8,754 bases of DNA from an uncultured Opitutaceae bacterium (GTDB taxonomy: Bacteria > Verrucomicrobiota > Verrucomicrobiia > Opitutales > Opitutaceae): NCBI GenBank assembly GCA_903885525.1, contig CAISJA010000478.1:1-8754 (forward strand), in the 5' to 3' direction. Within the stretch, counting starts at the first letter, position 1. Every line of letters starts with the position of its first letter. The notes beneath the pieces were generated by a model, which did no database searches, was not told the origin of the DNA, and saw only the letters and a list, made by a program, of their open reading frames with translations. The translations under genes and the position numbers were made by a program. Shown here piece after piece: positions 1 to 7,473 of the stretch.

Positions 1-38
1 CGCCCGGCGGGGCGGCGGCGCCTCACCAGGGCTTTGGC

Positions 39-98
39 CCGGCAGGAGCGGATGCCACGTCGGTCCGTTGTTTTGCGGAAGACTTGGCATCCTGCCGG
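39..98. repeat. Long imperfect hairpin (about 60 nt)
   Basis: The right arm 85-98 (TGGCATCCTGCCGG) pairs with CCGGCA at 39-44 plus GGATGCCA at 50-57, leaving a 5-nt bulge at 45-49. Inside this, 59-61 pair with 81-83 and TCCG at 64-67 pairs with CGGA at 76-79, closing a T-rich loop at 68-75. That gives about 21 base pairs in one structure. It could be a terminator-like element, a palindromic repeat of the REP type, or part of a small RNA. Nothing in the window shows a second copy. Confidence 0.5.
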
Positions 99-138
99 CC
101 CCCCCGGAGCACTTCGCGCGAAAAATGCCGCTTCCCCG

Positions 139-163
139 GGCCGGCGCCTGACAGGTGCCGGCC
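139..163. repeat. GC-rich 12-nt inverted repeat
   Basis: GGCCGGCGCCTG at 139-150 is complementary to CAGGTGCCGGCC at 152-163, with one G-T wobble and a single base between the arms, so a folded form would open the innermost pairs into a five-base loop. It lies about 40 bases after the larger hairpin at 39-98. No run of T follows directly, so it is not a textbook intrinsic terminator. Its role is unknown. Confidence 0.45.
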
Positions 164-295
164 GGGTCGTGGCGTCCCGTCCATGGATATCCGATGTGCT
201 TGTGCCCGGGAGAAACCCAGTCCACGCCCCCTCGGCGGCCCTGGCCGGGCGATATAGTTTTTGCGAATCCAGCGTCGCAGCGACGGACCGGCCCG

Positions 296-730
296 TCACT
301 GGGCGAACCGGTAGGTGCTGTTGAAGGTCAGCGAATAGCCGTCGGCCGAGATGCGCAGCTTGATCCGGCCGGTGTGCGGGGAGGAGGGCTGCACCTGTCC
401 CGTGACCTTGCGCGGCTTGTTCTTTGCGTTGCGGCCTTCGCCGCGGAAATCGACCGGCTGGCCCGCGCGCACCCGGGCGAGGTCGCCGGCGGAGAGATGG
501 ATCGTGACCCGGCCCGTCTCGTCCCAGAACCTCCAGGGCCAGACCTCGACCTCGTAGGCGGCGGTGTAGCTGTCGCCCTGCCGCTCAAACACCCCCGGCG
601 TGAGCGTGACACTTGCCACATAGATCGAGGCCTTGAGCGGCGGCACCACCACATCGTCCGGCCCCGGCTCCGCCGCCCCGAGGAGGGCGGCCCCGAGACA
701 AAGCAGCAGCAGAGCGGGTGGCAGTCGCAT
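296..730 (-). CDS. Small secreted protein of unknown function
   Basis: A 144-residue protein I do not recognise. The start at 730 is chosen because a clear signal peptide begins there: a short N-terminus with Arg2, a hydrophobic core at residues 6-17, and a probable signal peptidase I site after Ala20 (GAA before EP). AGGG lies 7 nt upstream of this ATG, a weak ribosome binding site. The open frame extends to 937, but the extra part is arginine/proline-rich and unlike a real N-terminus. Cys11 sits inside the hydrophobic core and lacks a lipobox, so a lipoprotein is unlikely. The mature part looks rich in beta strands, with an aromatic cluster at 64-69 (WPWRFW), a basic segment at 100-108 and an aromatic C-terminus ending in YRFAQ. 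It is probably periplasmic or extracellular. It is transcribed divergently from argH. The function is not known; taxon-restricted distribution is a guess. Confidence 0.7.
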   Translation of the reverse strand: MRLPPALLLLCLGAALLGAAEPGPDDVVVPPLKASIYVASVTLTPGVFERQGDSYTAAYEVEVWPWRFWDETGRVTIHLSAGDLARVRAGQPVDFRGEGRNAKNKPRKVTGQVQPSSPHTGRIKLRISADGYSLTFNSTYRFAQ

Positions 731-838
731 GGCGCGACCCTGCCCCCGCGGCGCGGACGGCGCAAACCGGAATTGGCCCCGGTGGCGAAGTCCGGCCACG
801 CGTCCCTCCCGGCCCCGGCGGCCCTCTGCCCGGAAACA

Positions 839-857
839 TGTCATATATTGTATGACA
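839..857. promoter_or_regulatory. AT-rich palindrome, candidate operator between divergent genes
   Basis: TGTCATA (839-845) and TATGACA (851-857) form a perfect 7-nt inverted repeat around TATTG, in a small AT-rich island within very GC-rich DNA. It lies 108 bases from the start of the secreted-protein gene and 124 bases from argH, so one bound regulator could affect both directions. An overlapping inverted repeat, TTGTATGACAA at 848-858, fits the FadR-subfamily GntR consensus TNGTNNNACNA. An arginine repressor is another option because of argH, but the half-sites do not match the usual TGAAT-type ARG box. TATATT (844-849) and, on the other strand, TACAAT (847-852) could also act as -10 elements. 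The regulator is not identified. Confidence 0.5.
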
Positions 858-891
858 AGTATCGGAGGTGCCGTGGTCGGGCCGGGCCGGA

Positions 892-921
892 TCGGCGCCC
901 GGCGGGGATGGCGGGCGCTGG
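892..921 (+). other. GC hairpin in the argH leader
   Basis: GCGCCCG at 895-901 is the exact reverse complement of CGGGCGC at 912-918, with a 10-base loop. One further C-G pair flanked by two G-T wobbles extends the stem to 892-921. It lies between the palindrome and the argH start, so it would be in the untranslated leader if transcription begins near the palindrome. No U-run follows, which argues against a simple attenuator. In DNA this GC-rich, a stem of this size can also be chance. Confidence 0.3.
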
Positions 922-981
922 GGAGGGGCGGTTCCAAAATCTCGTTGCCAAGCCGGACGGGGGGGCGTTGCTTCGCGCCCT

Positions 982-2382
982 ATGGCGAAGCATGCCCAGG
1001 CCACGTGGGGCGGTCGGTTTTCCCAAAAACCCGCCGACCTGATGTTGAAGTTCAGCGAGTCCGTGTCGTTCGACCGGCGGCTGGCGCGTTGCGACATTGC
1101 CGGCAGCAAGGCGCATGCCGCCATGCTGGCGCACGTCGGGCTCATCACCGCGTCGGAACGCGACTCCATCCAGGCCGGGCTCGACGCCATTGGGAGCGAG
1201 ATCGCCGCCGGGCGTTTCCCCTGGAGCGCGCAACTCGAGGATGTGCACATGAACATCGAGCAGGCGCTGACCAAGCGCGTGCCTGCCGCCGCCAAGCTCC
1301 ATACGGCCCGCAGCCGCAACGACCAGGTCGCGACTGACATGCGGCTCTATTTCAAGGCTGCCTGCGGCGAGGTCATCCAGCGGATCGACGGGGCGCAGCG
1401 CGCCATCCTTGCCGTGGCCAGCGCCCATGCCGCCGTGCTGATCCCCGGCTACACCCACCTGCAGCGGGCCCAGCCCGTCTTCCTCGCCCACCACCTGTTG
1501 GCGTATCTCGAAATGTTGCAGCGCGACGCCGAGCGGTTCGATGCCGTGGCCGACCACGCCAACTGGTGCCCGCTCGGCTCCGGCGCCCTGGCCGGCACAA
1601 CCCTGCCGATCGACCGTGAGTTCACCGCCAAGGCCCTCGGCTTCGTCGATGCCAGGGGCCGCCCGCGCGTCACGCAGAACAGCATGGACACCGTGGCCGA
1701 CCGCGATGTGTTTGTCGAATTTGCCACGGCCTGCGCCCTTGTCGGCGTCCATCTTTCCCGCATCGCCGAGGACCTGATCCTCTGGGCCAGCCAGGAATTC
1801 AGGTTCATCAGCCTGCCTGACGCCTTCTGCACCGGTTCCAGCCTGATGCCGCAGAAAAAAAATCCTGATTCGCTCGAGTTGTTGCGCGGCAAATCGGCCC
1901 GGCTGCAAGGCAACCTCCAGACGCTGCTCACCCTGACGAAGGGCCTGCCCCTGACCTACAACCGCGACCTGCAGGAAGACAAGCCGCCGGTATTTGACAG
2001 CCACGATCAGACGGTGCTCTGCCTGGAAGTGCTGGCCGGCACCTTTACGGGGCTGCAGATTCTGGAAGCGCGCTGCGCCGAGGCGGTCTCCGATCCCGCC
2101 CTGCTGGCCACCGACCTGGCGGACTATCTCGTGCGAGCCGGGGTGCCGTTCCGCGAGGCGCACCACGTCGTGGGCGCGGTGGTGAAACTGGCCGAGGGAC
2201 GGGGCCGGCCGCTCAACCAGCTCAGCCACGCCGAGGTGCAGCCCCTGCATCCGAAGCTGGGGCCGGACTGGGTCTCGGCGTTTGACCTTCAGCAGGCCAT
2301 GGCGCGGCGGCGCGGCACCGGCATGCCTGGCCCGGTGCAACTCCGCCGCCAGTTCGCCCGCTGGAAAAAACTGCTCGGGTAA
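982..2382 (+). CDS. argH: Argininosuccinate lyase
   Basis: A 466-residue cytoplasmic enzyme of the fumarase/aspartase superfamily that splits argininosuccinate into arginine and fumarate, the last step of arginine synthesis; family members act as homotetramers. Landmarks in order: the N-terminal WGGRF at residues 9-13; HTARSRND at 107-114 (the family usually has Gly where Ala109 is here); the THLQRAQP helix at 158-165 with the conserved catalytic-site His159; LGSGALAGT near 197-205; and the superfamily signature [10 protein letters not shown] at 285-294, whose loop carries the catalytic serine (Ser286 or Ser287). The length matches the family norm of about 460. The ATG at 982 is chosen because [13 protein letters not shown] is the typical family N-terminus; the open frame extends to 868 but that part is not family-like. 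No Shine-Dalgarno sequence precedes this start; the upstream bases are CTTCGCGCCCT. It lies divergent to the secreted-protein gene and upstream of mutL by 257 bases. Confidence 0.97.
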   Translation: MAKHAQATWGGRFSQKPADLMLKFSESVSFDRRLARCDIAGSKAHAAMLAHVGLITASERDSIQAGLDAIGSEIAAGRFPWSAQLEDVHMNIEQALTKRVPAAAKLHTARSRNDQVATDMRLYFKAACGEVIQRIDGAQRAILAVASAHAAVLIPGYTHLQRAQPVFLAHHLLAYLEMLQRDAERFDAVADHANWCPLGSGALAGTTLPIDREFTAKALGFVDARGRPRVTQNSMDTVADRDVFVEFATACALVGVHLSRIAEDLILWASQEFRFISLPDAFCTGSSLMPQKKNPDSLELLRGKSARLQGNLQTLLTLTKGLPLTYNRDLQEDKPPVFDSHDQTVLCLEVLAGTFTGLQILEARCAEAVSDPALLATDLADYLVRAGVPFREAHHVVGAVVKLAEGRGRPLNQLSHAEVQPLHPKLGPDWVSAFDLQQAMARRRGTGMPGPVQLRRQFARWKKLLG

Positions 2383-2639
2383 CCCGGCTCTCGCGAGGCG
2401 ACGGTAAGGCGGGGCACGGGCCGACGGAGCATGAAATCGGCCCGGGGAATGCGGCCCGTCCGGCCGCGGTCCCGGTTGCCCGGCCGCGGGGGGGAGGGAG
2501 TCGGCGGCCCGCACCGCGGCCACGGTCTTGGCCACGGACTTTGCCCGGTCCGCGCCCGGCCTCCGGCGGGCCGGGTGGCGGCCCGAATTCCGCGCTTCCG
2601 TTCTGCGGCATTTCCGCGATTAGTTCTGTCCTCCTCTCC
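2383..2639. other. argH-mutL spacer with hairpin and short direct repeats
   Basis: A 257-base spacer without a supportable gene. Besides the hairpin at 2417-2444 it contains a 10-base direct repeat, CCGGCCGCGG, at 2460-2469 and 2480-2489, and a tandem GGCCACGG at 2518-2525 and 2530-2537 with a 12-base period. The last 40 bases before mutL turn pyrimidine-rich. The short repeats may be no more than a result of the extreme GC content. A promoter for mutL is expected here, but I cannot point to one with confidence. Confidence 0.4.
2417..2444 (+). terminator. Hairpin after argH, possible terminator without U-run
   Basis: CGGGCCGA at 2417-2424 is the perfect reverse complement of TCGGCCCG at 2437-2444, around a 12-base loop. 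It lies 35 bases after the argH stop codon. No run of T follows, so if it ends transcription it is not a classical intrinsic terminator. It may instead protect the 3' end of the argH message. Confidence 0.3.
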
Positions 2640-4511
2640 ATGTCGAACATCCGCATCCTTTCCGACCGCGTCGCGAATCAGATCGCCGCCGGCGAGGTCA
2701 TCGAAAGACCGGCGGCGGTGGTGAAGGAGCTGGTCGAGAACGCGCTCGATGCCGGCGCGACCCGCATCGAGGTCGAGTTCCGTCATGGCGGGCGCAGCCT
2801 CATCCGCATCACCGACAACGGCGGCGGCATGTCCAAGGACGACGCCCTCCTCGCCCTCGAACGCCATGCCACGAGCAAGATCGTGGAGACCGTCGACCTC
2901 GACCGGCTCGGCACCTTCGGTTTCCGCGGCGAGGCGCTGCCCTCCATCGCGAGCATCGCGCGCTTCGAGCTACAGACGCGCCGCGCGGCCGACCCCGCCG
3001 GCACCGAGGTCGTGGTCAACGGCGGCAAACTCGTCCATGTGCACGAATGCGGCGTGGCGGCGGGCACGCGCATCACGGTCTCCCATCTCTTCCATGCGGT
3101 GCCGGCGCGCCGCAAGTTTCTCAAGAGCGACGCCACGGAATCCGCCCACATCATCCAGAGCGTCCGGCTCTACGCCCTGGCCTGCCCGCGGACAGCCTTC
3201 ACGCTGAGCGAGGACGACCGGGTGCTCTTCCGCTCGCCCGTCTGCACCACGCTGACGGAGCGGGTGGGGGAGATCATGGGCCGGCAGCTCGCGGCGGACC
3301 TGCTCCCGGTCGAGGCCGCCGGGGAGGGGTTGCGCCTGAGCGGGCTGATCGGGCGGCCGGGCGTGCACCGGGCGGCCCGCCACGAGATGATCACCTTCGT
3401 CAACCACCGTCCGGTCGACAGCCGCACGCTCAATTACGCCCTGATCGAATCCTACGCGACCCTGCTGCCGAAGGGACGCTACCCGGTGGCGGTGCTTTTC
3501 CTCGAACTGGATCCGGCCGCGGTGGACGTGAACGTGCATCCCGCCAAGCGCGAGGTGCGCTTCCGCAGCGAGGGCCAGGTGCGCGGGTTTGTCATCCGCC
3601 AGGTGTTGCAGCGGCTGCGCGAGACCGGCGCGGCGGCACCGGTGGTGGAGGCGATCGACCTGGAGCGGGGAGCCGGGAACGCGGCCCGCGGAGCGCCAGG
3701 GACCGAAGGCGGCGCGCCGGCGACCGCCTCCGCGGCGGAGCCCGGGCGGGCTGCGGCCTCGCCGGGCCGGACGCAGGCGGGGCCGGTGGTTGCCGCGGGT
3801 CCGCCGCCCTCTGCGCCCAAGGTGCGGCCAGGTGGGTCCGCGTCCCGGCCAGTTGCCCCCGATTCTCCGCCCGCCGCCTCCGCGGCCCGGGAGCATGCAG
3901 GTTCCAGGATCGAAACTTCCGCCCGCCCCGTCTCTCTCGCCGGCTGGCGTTTTCTCGGCACGGCGCACGCGGACTATGCCCTCTTCGAATCCCCGGCCGG
4001 CGTGGTGGTCCTCGACCGCCGGGCGGCGCACGAGCGGGTGTGGTTTGAGCGGCTGCAGGCCCAGTTTGCACGGCGCGAAGTGGCGAGCCAACGGCTGCTC
4101 TTCGCCCTGCCGGTGGAGCTAGATGCCATCAGCAGCGCCCTGCTGCTGGACAAGCTGGCCTTCCTCGCTGCCCACGGCCTGGAAGTGGGGGAGTTTGGCC
4201 GCAATTTTTTCCGCCTCGAGGCCGTGCCCGCCTGGCTGGAGCCGGAGGCGGCGGAGCTTTTCCTCCGCGACGTGCTTGCCCTCGTGCGCGAGGGACGGAT
4301 CGATGAACGGGATCCCCGGCTGGCTGAGGAGGAACTGGCCCGCCTGGCGGCCCTCAAGGCCGTGCGTTTGCCCGCCACCCTGGCCGAGACCGAGGCCCTG
4401 GCCCTGGTCGCCCAACTCTTCGCCTGCCAGCAGCCGCACACCAGCCCCGCCGGCCGTCCGACCCACTTCGAACTGGGCCGGGGCGAACTGGCCCGGCGCT
4501 TCCAGCGGTAG
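2640..4511 (+). CDS. mutL: DNA mismatch repair protein MutL, degenerate endonuclease site
   Basis: A 623-residue mismatch-repair ATPase that couples MutS recognition to strand processing. The N-terminal GHKL ATPase is intact: [11 protein letters not shown] at 30-40 (catalytic Glu33, Mg-binding Asn34), DNGGGM at 59-64, ATSKI at 77-81, TFGFRGEAL at 92-100, then PARRKFLKS and the [14 protein letters not shown] strand. An Ala/Gly/Pro-rich linker of low complexity covers about 343-431. The C-terminal dimerisation domain starts near 432 and keeps a clamp-binding-like QRLLF at 484-488. Its endonuclease motifs are altered: DQHAX2EX4E appears as [12 protein letters not shown] (459-470), the ACH motif as AAL (570-572), and CPHGRP as SPAGRP (602-607). 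The start at 2640 gives the typical N-terminus [20 protein letters not shown]; the open frame upstream to 2541 is not family-like. No Shine-Dalgarno sequence is present; the ATG follows CTGTCCTCCTCTCC. Identity as MutL is secure; nuclease loss is inferred from residues. Confidence 0.97.
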   Translation: MSNIRILSDRVANQIAAGEVIERPAAVVKELVENALDAGATRIEVEFRHGGRSLIRITDNGGGMSKDDALLALERHATSKIVETVDLDRLGTFGFRGEALPSIASIARFELQTRRAADPAGTEVVVNGGKLVHVHECGVAAGTRITVSHLFHAVPARRKFLKSDATESAHIIQSVRLYALACPRTAFTLSEDDRVLFRSPVCTTLTERVGEIMGRQLAADLLPVEAAGEGLRLSGLIGRPGVHRAARHEMITFVNHRPVDSRTLNYALIESYATLLPKGRYPVAVLFLELDPAAVDVNVHPAKREVRFRSEGQVRGFVIRQVLQRLRETGAAAPVVEAIDLERGAGNAARGAPGTEGGAPATASAAEPGRAAASPGRTQAGPVVAAGPPPSAPKVRPGGSASRPVAPDSPPAASAAREHAGSRIETSARPVSLAGWRFLGTAHADYALFESPAGVVVLDRRAAHERVWFERLQAQFARREVASQRLLFALPVELDAISSALLLDKLAFLAAHGLEVGEFGRNFFRLEAVPAWLEPEAAELFLRDVLALVREGRIDERDPRLAEEELARLAALKAVRLPATLAETEALALVAQLFACQQPHTSPAGRPTHFELGRGELARRFQR

Positions 4512-4539
4512 ACGCCCCGGTTTTTCCCGGCGTGCTTTT
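4512..4539 (+). terminator. Probable mutL terminator, first hairpin
   Basis: Starting at the base after the mutL stop codon, ACGCC (4512-4516) pairs with GGCGT (4529-4533), with a further GG/CC pair (4519-4520 with 4526-4527) inside a small internal loop and TTTTT as the apical loop. TTTT follows at 4536-4539. This is a short but reasonable intrinsic terminator. Confidence 0.4.
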
Positions 4540-4542
4540 GCG

Positions 4543-4590
4543 CGCAGCGGGCCGGACCCGCCCTCGCGGGTCCCTGCGGAAAATTTCTTC
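4543..4590 (+). terminator. Second, stronger hairpin between mutL and glgP
   Basis: GGACCCGC (4554-4561) and GCGGGTCC (4566-4573) form a perfect 8-bp stem with a 4-base loop. CGCAG (4543-4547) and CTGCG (4574-4578) extend it past a 6-base bulge. The hairpin is followed by AAAATTTCTT, a weak U-rich tail. With the preceding hairpin it probably separates mutL from glgP transcription. Confidence 0.45.
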
Positions 4591-4650
4591 CAGCGAGGGA
4601 GCAAACACTCCTTGCATGGTGTTTCGCCCGGGCCTTTACTGCGCCTTTCC

Positions 4651-7149
4651 ATGACCGCGAAGACCTCGAAGTCCAAACCCGCGTCCCGTCCGGCGAAGCG
4701 CCCGCTCAGCGCCGAAGCCGCCCAAATAAAGACCGCTATCCAGCGCCATCTGAAGTGCAGCCTGGCCCGCGACGAGGGCAACGCCACCGACCGCGACTGG
4801 TGGATCGCCACCGCCATCGCCGTGCGCGACAGCATCCTCGAACGCATGCTGGTGACGATGGGCGAACACCGCCGGAGCAACACCCGCCGCGTCAACTACC
4901 TCTCGCTGGAGTACCTGATGGGCCGGCTCTTCACCAACAACCTCGTCAGCCTCGGGCTGCACGAGGCGGCGGTCGATGCGCTCGATGAGCTGGGCCTGGA
5001 TTTCCAGACAATCCGCGGGGCCGAGGAGGACATGGGCCTGGGCAACGGCGGCCTGGGCCGTCTGGCCGCGTGCTACCTCGATTCCCTCGCCACCCTGGAC
5101 CTGCCCGCGGTCGGCTATGGCATCCATTACGAATTCGGCCTGTTCCGGCAGGAGTTCGTCCATGGGCATCAGGTCGAGCATCCGGACAACTGGATCGTCG
5201 CAGGGGCGCCCTGGGAGGTCATCCGTCCCGATTGGAAGCAGGAGGTCAAGCTCTTCGGCCGTTGCGAGCAGGTGTTTGACGACCGCGGCCAATTCTACTG
5301 GCGCTGGGTCGACGCCAAGACCATCGTCGGGTTCCCCTACGACATCCCGATCGTCGGCTACGGCACCACCACGGTGAACATCCTCCGCCTCTGGGCTTCC
5401 CGGGCCACCGAGGATTTTGATCTCCGCACCTTCAACGAGGGCGGCTATGTCGAGGCGGTCCGCGAGAAGGTCTACGGCGAGACCATTTCCAAGGTCCTTT
5501 ATCCGAACGACCGCACCGAGAACGGCAGGGAGCTGCGCCTCGTCCAGCAGTACTTCTTCGTTACCTGCTCGCTCCGCGACATCATCCGCCGGCATTTTTC
5601 CACCGCCGGCAACGGCTGGCACAACTTTGCCGACAAGCAGGCCATCCAGCTCAACGACACGCACCCCTCCGTCGCCATCGTCGAGCTGATGCGCATCCTC
5701 CTGGACGAGCAGGGCATGGATTTTGCCGCCGCCTGGGAGATCACCACGCACGTCTTCGCCTACACGAACCACACGCTGCTCCCCGAGGCCCTCGAAAAGT
5801 GGAGCGTGGCGCTCTTCCAGCGCGTCCTGCCGCGCCACCTCCTCATCATTTACGACATCAACCAGCACCTGCTGCGGCTATGCGAGGCCAAGTGGCCGGG
5901 CGACGACGCCAAGAAACGCGCCGTCTCCCTCATCGAGGAGGGCGGCGCCAAGCTGGTGCGCATGGCCAATCTCTCCGTGGCCGGCTCCTACGCGGTCAAC
6001 GGCGTGGCCGAATTGCACACCCGCCTGCTCCGCGCCAACCTCTTCCCCGAATTCGACGCCCTCTTCCCCGGCCGCTTCCTCAACGTCACCAACGGCATCA
6101 CGCCGCGCCGCTGGCTCCGCGCCTGCAACCTCCGGCTCTCCGCCCTCATCACCCGCAGGATCGGCGACGGCTGGGTCCGCGACCTCGACCAGCTCAGGCA
6201 GCTCGAACGCTGGGCCGACGAGCCGGCCTTCCAGGACGAATTCATGGCGATCAAGCGCGAGAACAAGGTGTATCTCGCCATGCAGATCGAGAAGGAGTGC
6301 GGCGTCACCGTCTCGCCCGACGCCCTCTTCGACGTCCAGATCAAGCGTCTGCACGAGTATAAGCGACAACATCTCAATCTGCTGCACATCCTCGCGCTCT
6401 ACCGCCGGATCGTCCAGAACCCCGACCTCGATCTCGTCCCGCGCGTCTTCATCTTCGCGGCCAAGGCCGCCCCGGGCTATGACCTCGCCAAGGCCATCAT
6501 CAAGTCGATCAATGCCGTGGCTGCCCGCATCAACTCGGACCCCCGCGTCCGGGGCCGCCTGAAGGTGGCGTTCCTGCCAAACTACCGCGTGTCGCTCGCC
6601 TCCCGCATCATCCCCGCCGCCGATCTCTCCGAGCAGATTTCCACCGCGGGCAAGGAGGCCTCCGGCACCGGCAATATGAAGCTCGCCCTCAACGGTGCCC
6701 TCACCATCGGCACCCTCGACGGCGCCAACGTCGAGATCCTCGAGGAGGTCGGCGCCGACAATATCTTCATCTTCGGCCAGACCGTCGAGCAGGTCGCCGC
6801 CTTGCAGCGGGCCGGCTACAACCCGTGGAAATACTACGAGCAGGACGAGGAGTTGCGTGGCGTGCTCGACTGGCTCGGCTCCGACTATTTTGTGCAGGGC
6901 GAGTCGCCCAACCTGCCCGCCCTGGTCCGCCACAGCCTGCTGGAGGGGGGCGATCCCTTCCTGGTGCTCGCCGACTTCCGCGCCTACGCCGAGGCCCAGG
7001 CCAGGGTGGACGCCGCCTACCGGGACCGCCGCCGCTGGGCGCGCATGGCCATCCTCAACACCGCCCGCGTCGGCAAGTTCTCCAGCGACCGCTCCATCCG
7101 CGACTACGCGCAGAAAATCTGGAAGCTGCAACCCGTGCCGGTGAAGTGA
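4651..7149 (+). CDS. glgP: Glycogen/alpha-glucan phosphorylase
   Basis: An 832-residue GT35-family, PLP-dependent enzyme that releases glucose-1-phosphate from the non-reducing ends of glycogen or other alpha-1,4-glucans in the cytoplasm. Landmarks in order: [11 protein letters not shown] at 82-92; [11 protein letters not shown] at 130-140, a glycine-rich active-site loop; LNDTHP at 334-339; [11 protein letters not shown] at 478-488; KRLHEYKRQ at 565-573; and the PLP signature EASGTGNMK ending at Lys677, the Schiff-base lysine, followed by [16 protein letters not shown]. Length fits the long bacterial GlgP/MalP class of about 800-840. The ATG at 4651 is chosen because the preceding open frame overlaps mutL and has no family similarity. 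The first 25 or so residues are Lys/Ala/Ser/Pro-rich and lie outside the conserved fold. No Shine-Dalgarno sequence is seen; the ATG follows TGCGCCTTTCC. No other glycogen gene is in the window, so glycogen versus maltodextrin preference cannot be decided here. Confidence 0.97.
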   Translation: MTAKTSKSKPASRPAKRPLSAEAAQIKTAIQRHLKCSLARDEGNATDRDWWIATAIAVRDSILERMLVTMGEHRRSNTRRVNYLSLEYLMGRLFTNNLVSLGLHEAAVDALDELGLDFQTIRGAEEDMGLGNGGLGRLAACYLDSLATLDLPAVGYGIHYEFGLFRQEFVHGHQVEHPDNWIVAGAPWEVIRPDWKQEVKLFGRCEQVFDDRGQFYWRWVDAKTIVGFPYDIPIVGYGTTTVNILRLWASRATEDFDLRTFNEGGYVEAVREKVYGETISKVLYPNDRTENGRELRLVQQYFFVTCSLRDIIRRHFSTAGNGWHNFADKQAIQLNDTHPSVAIVELMRILLDEQGMDFAAAWEITTHVFAYTNHTLLPEALEKWSVALFQRVLPRHLLIIYDINQHLLRLCEAKWPGDDAKKRAVSLIEEGGAKLVRMANLSVAGSYAVNGVAELHTRLLRANLFPEFDALFPGRFLNVTNGITPRRWLRACNLRLSALITRRIGDGWVRDLDQLRQLERWADEPAFQDEFMAIKRENKVYLAMQIEKECGVTVSPDALFDVQIKRLHEYKRQHLNLLHILALYRRIVQNPDLDLVPRVFIFAAKAAPGYDLAKAIIKSINAVAARINSDPRVRGRLKVAFLPNYRVSLASRIIPAADLSEQISTAGKEASGTGNMKLALNGALTIGTLDGANVEILEEVGADNIFIFGQTVEQVAALQRAGYNPWKYYEQDEELRGVLDWLGSDYFVQGESPNLPALVRHSLLEGGDPFLVLADFRAYAEAQARVDAAYRDRRRWARMAILNTARVGKFSSDRSIRDYAQKIWKLQPVPVK

Positions 7150-7473
7150 AGCACGGGCGGCGGCCGGGTGCGGGGCGGAATCGGACCCTCCGATCGCCTG
7201 CTTCGCCCGGGCGCGCGCGACGGCCTGCCTGCCAGCGGCTCCGGTCGGGTGGCCACGGCTTTCTGATTTGCAAAGGAAGAGGAAGAGCAGACGGCAGCAC
7301 CATTCGCCTCGGGACTCGCGGTGATGGTGCCGGGAAGAGGTTGCCGGGGCTATGTTTTGCTAAAAGTGGAGGAAAAGGGTGGGCAAGAGGGCTGCGGTGA
7401 GGAGGGAGTCAACAGCACGGGTGGCCGCCGTGTCCAGTTACGGCGGAGAGCGGCACCCAGGGGTCAGGTGGGT
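7150..7473. other. Gene-free spacer between glgP and the transposase remnant
   Basis: I see no gene here. Apart from the hairpin at 7174-7198, GCACCAT (7297-7303) and ATGGTGC (7324-7330) form a 7-nt inverted repeat with a 20-base spacer. Two stretches, about 7270-7290 and 7361-7408, are strongly purine-rich on the plus strand, unlike the surrounding GC-balanced DNA. This stretch lies beyond the 3' end of the minus-strand transposase remnant and may include the outer end of the former insertion sequence, but I could not find matching terminal inverted repeats or a target duplication. Confidence 0.45.
7174..7198 (+). terminator. Hairpin after glgP, possible terminator
   Basis: ATCGGA (7180-7185) pairs perfectly with TCCGAT (7189-7194) around a three-base loop, and GGCG (7174-7177) pairs with CGCC (7195-7198) past a two-base bulge. 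It lies 24 bases after the glgP stop codon. The tail TGCTTCG is not a proper U-run, so intrinsic termination is uncertain. Confidence 0.4.

Larger units (their letters stand above)
1..295. other. Non-coding stretch with two strong inverted repeats
   Basis: I see no supportable gene in this stretch. Open frames here have arginine- and proline-rich composition typical of chance reading frames in GC-rich DNA, and none shows a recognisable domain. The stretch contains two inverted repeats (39-98 and 139-163), a short hairpin at 273-285 (CGTCG-CAG-CGACG) just past the stop codon of the minus-strand gene, and a short AT-rich island at 251-263. The short hairpin could help end transcription of the minus-strand gene, but no run of T follows it on that strand. 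The left edge could contain the start of a minus-strand gene, but too little sequence is present to say. Confidence 0.6.

Noticed and set aside
839..857. Palindrome upstream of argH as a classical ARG box
   Set aside because: The half-site TGTCATA differs from the TGAAT-type half-sites of known arginine repressor boxes; only its position next to argH supports the idea, so it is kept as an unassigned operator candidate.
841..2535. A 564-codon open frame on the minus strand opposite argH
   Set aside because: It lies antisense to a certain gene, has no recognisable domain, and such long antisense frames are expected when the third codon positions are almost all G or C.
2431..2724. Short plus-strand frame between argH and mutL
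   Set aside because: It overlaps the start of mutL in another frame and has Arg/Pro/Gly-rich composition with no domain, so it is a chance frame.
4612..4640. Possible glgP promoter TTGCAT-17-TTTACT
   Set aside because: The spacing is ideal but only three of six and four of six bases match the consensus, and it would leave almost no leader. It is too weak to list as a feature.
4123..4650. Upstream extension of the glgP frame overlapping the end of mutL
   Set aside because: The extension is out of frame with mutL, has a Pro/Ser/Arg-rich shadow composition and no phosphorylase similarity; the family N-terminus begins after 4651.
4636..7131. Two long minus-strand open frames opposite glgP (4636-5868 and 5878-7131)
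   Set aside because: Both mirror the conserved GlgP coding sequence and have Gly/Ala/Val/Asp-rich shadow composition; neither resembles a protein family.
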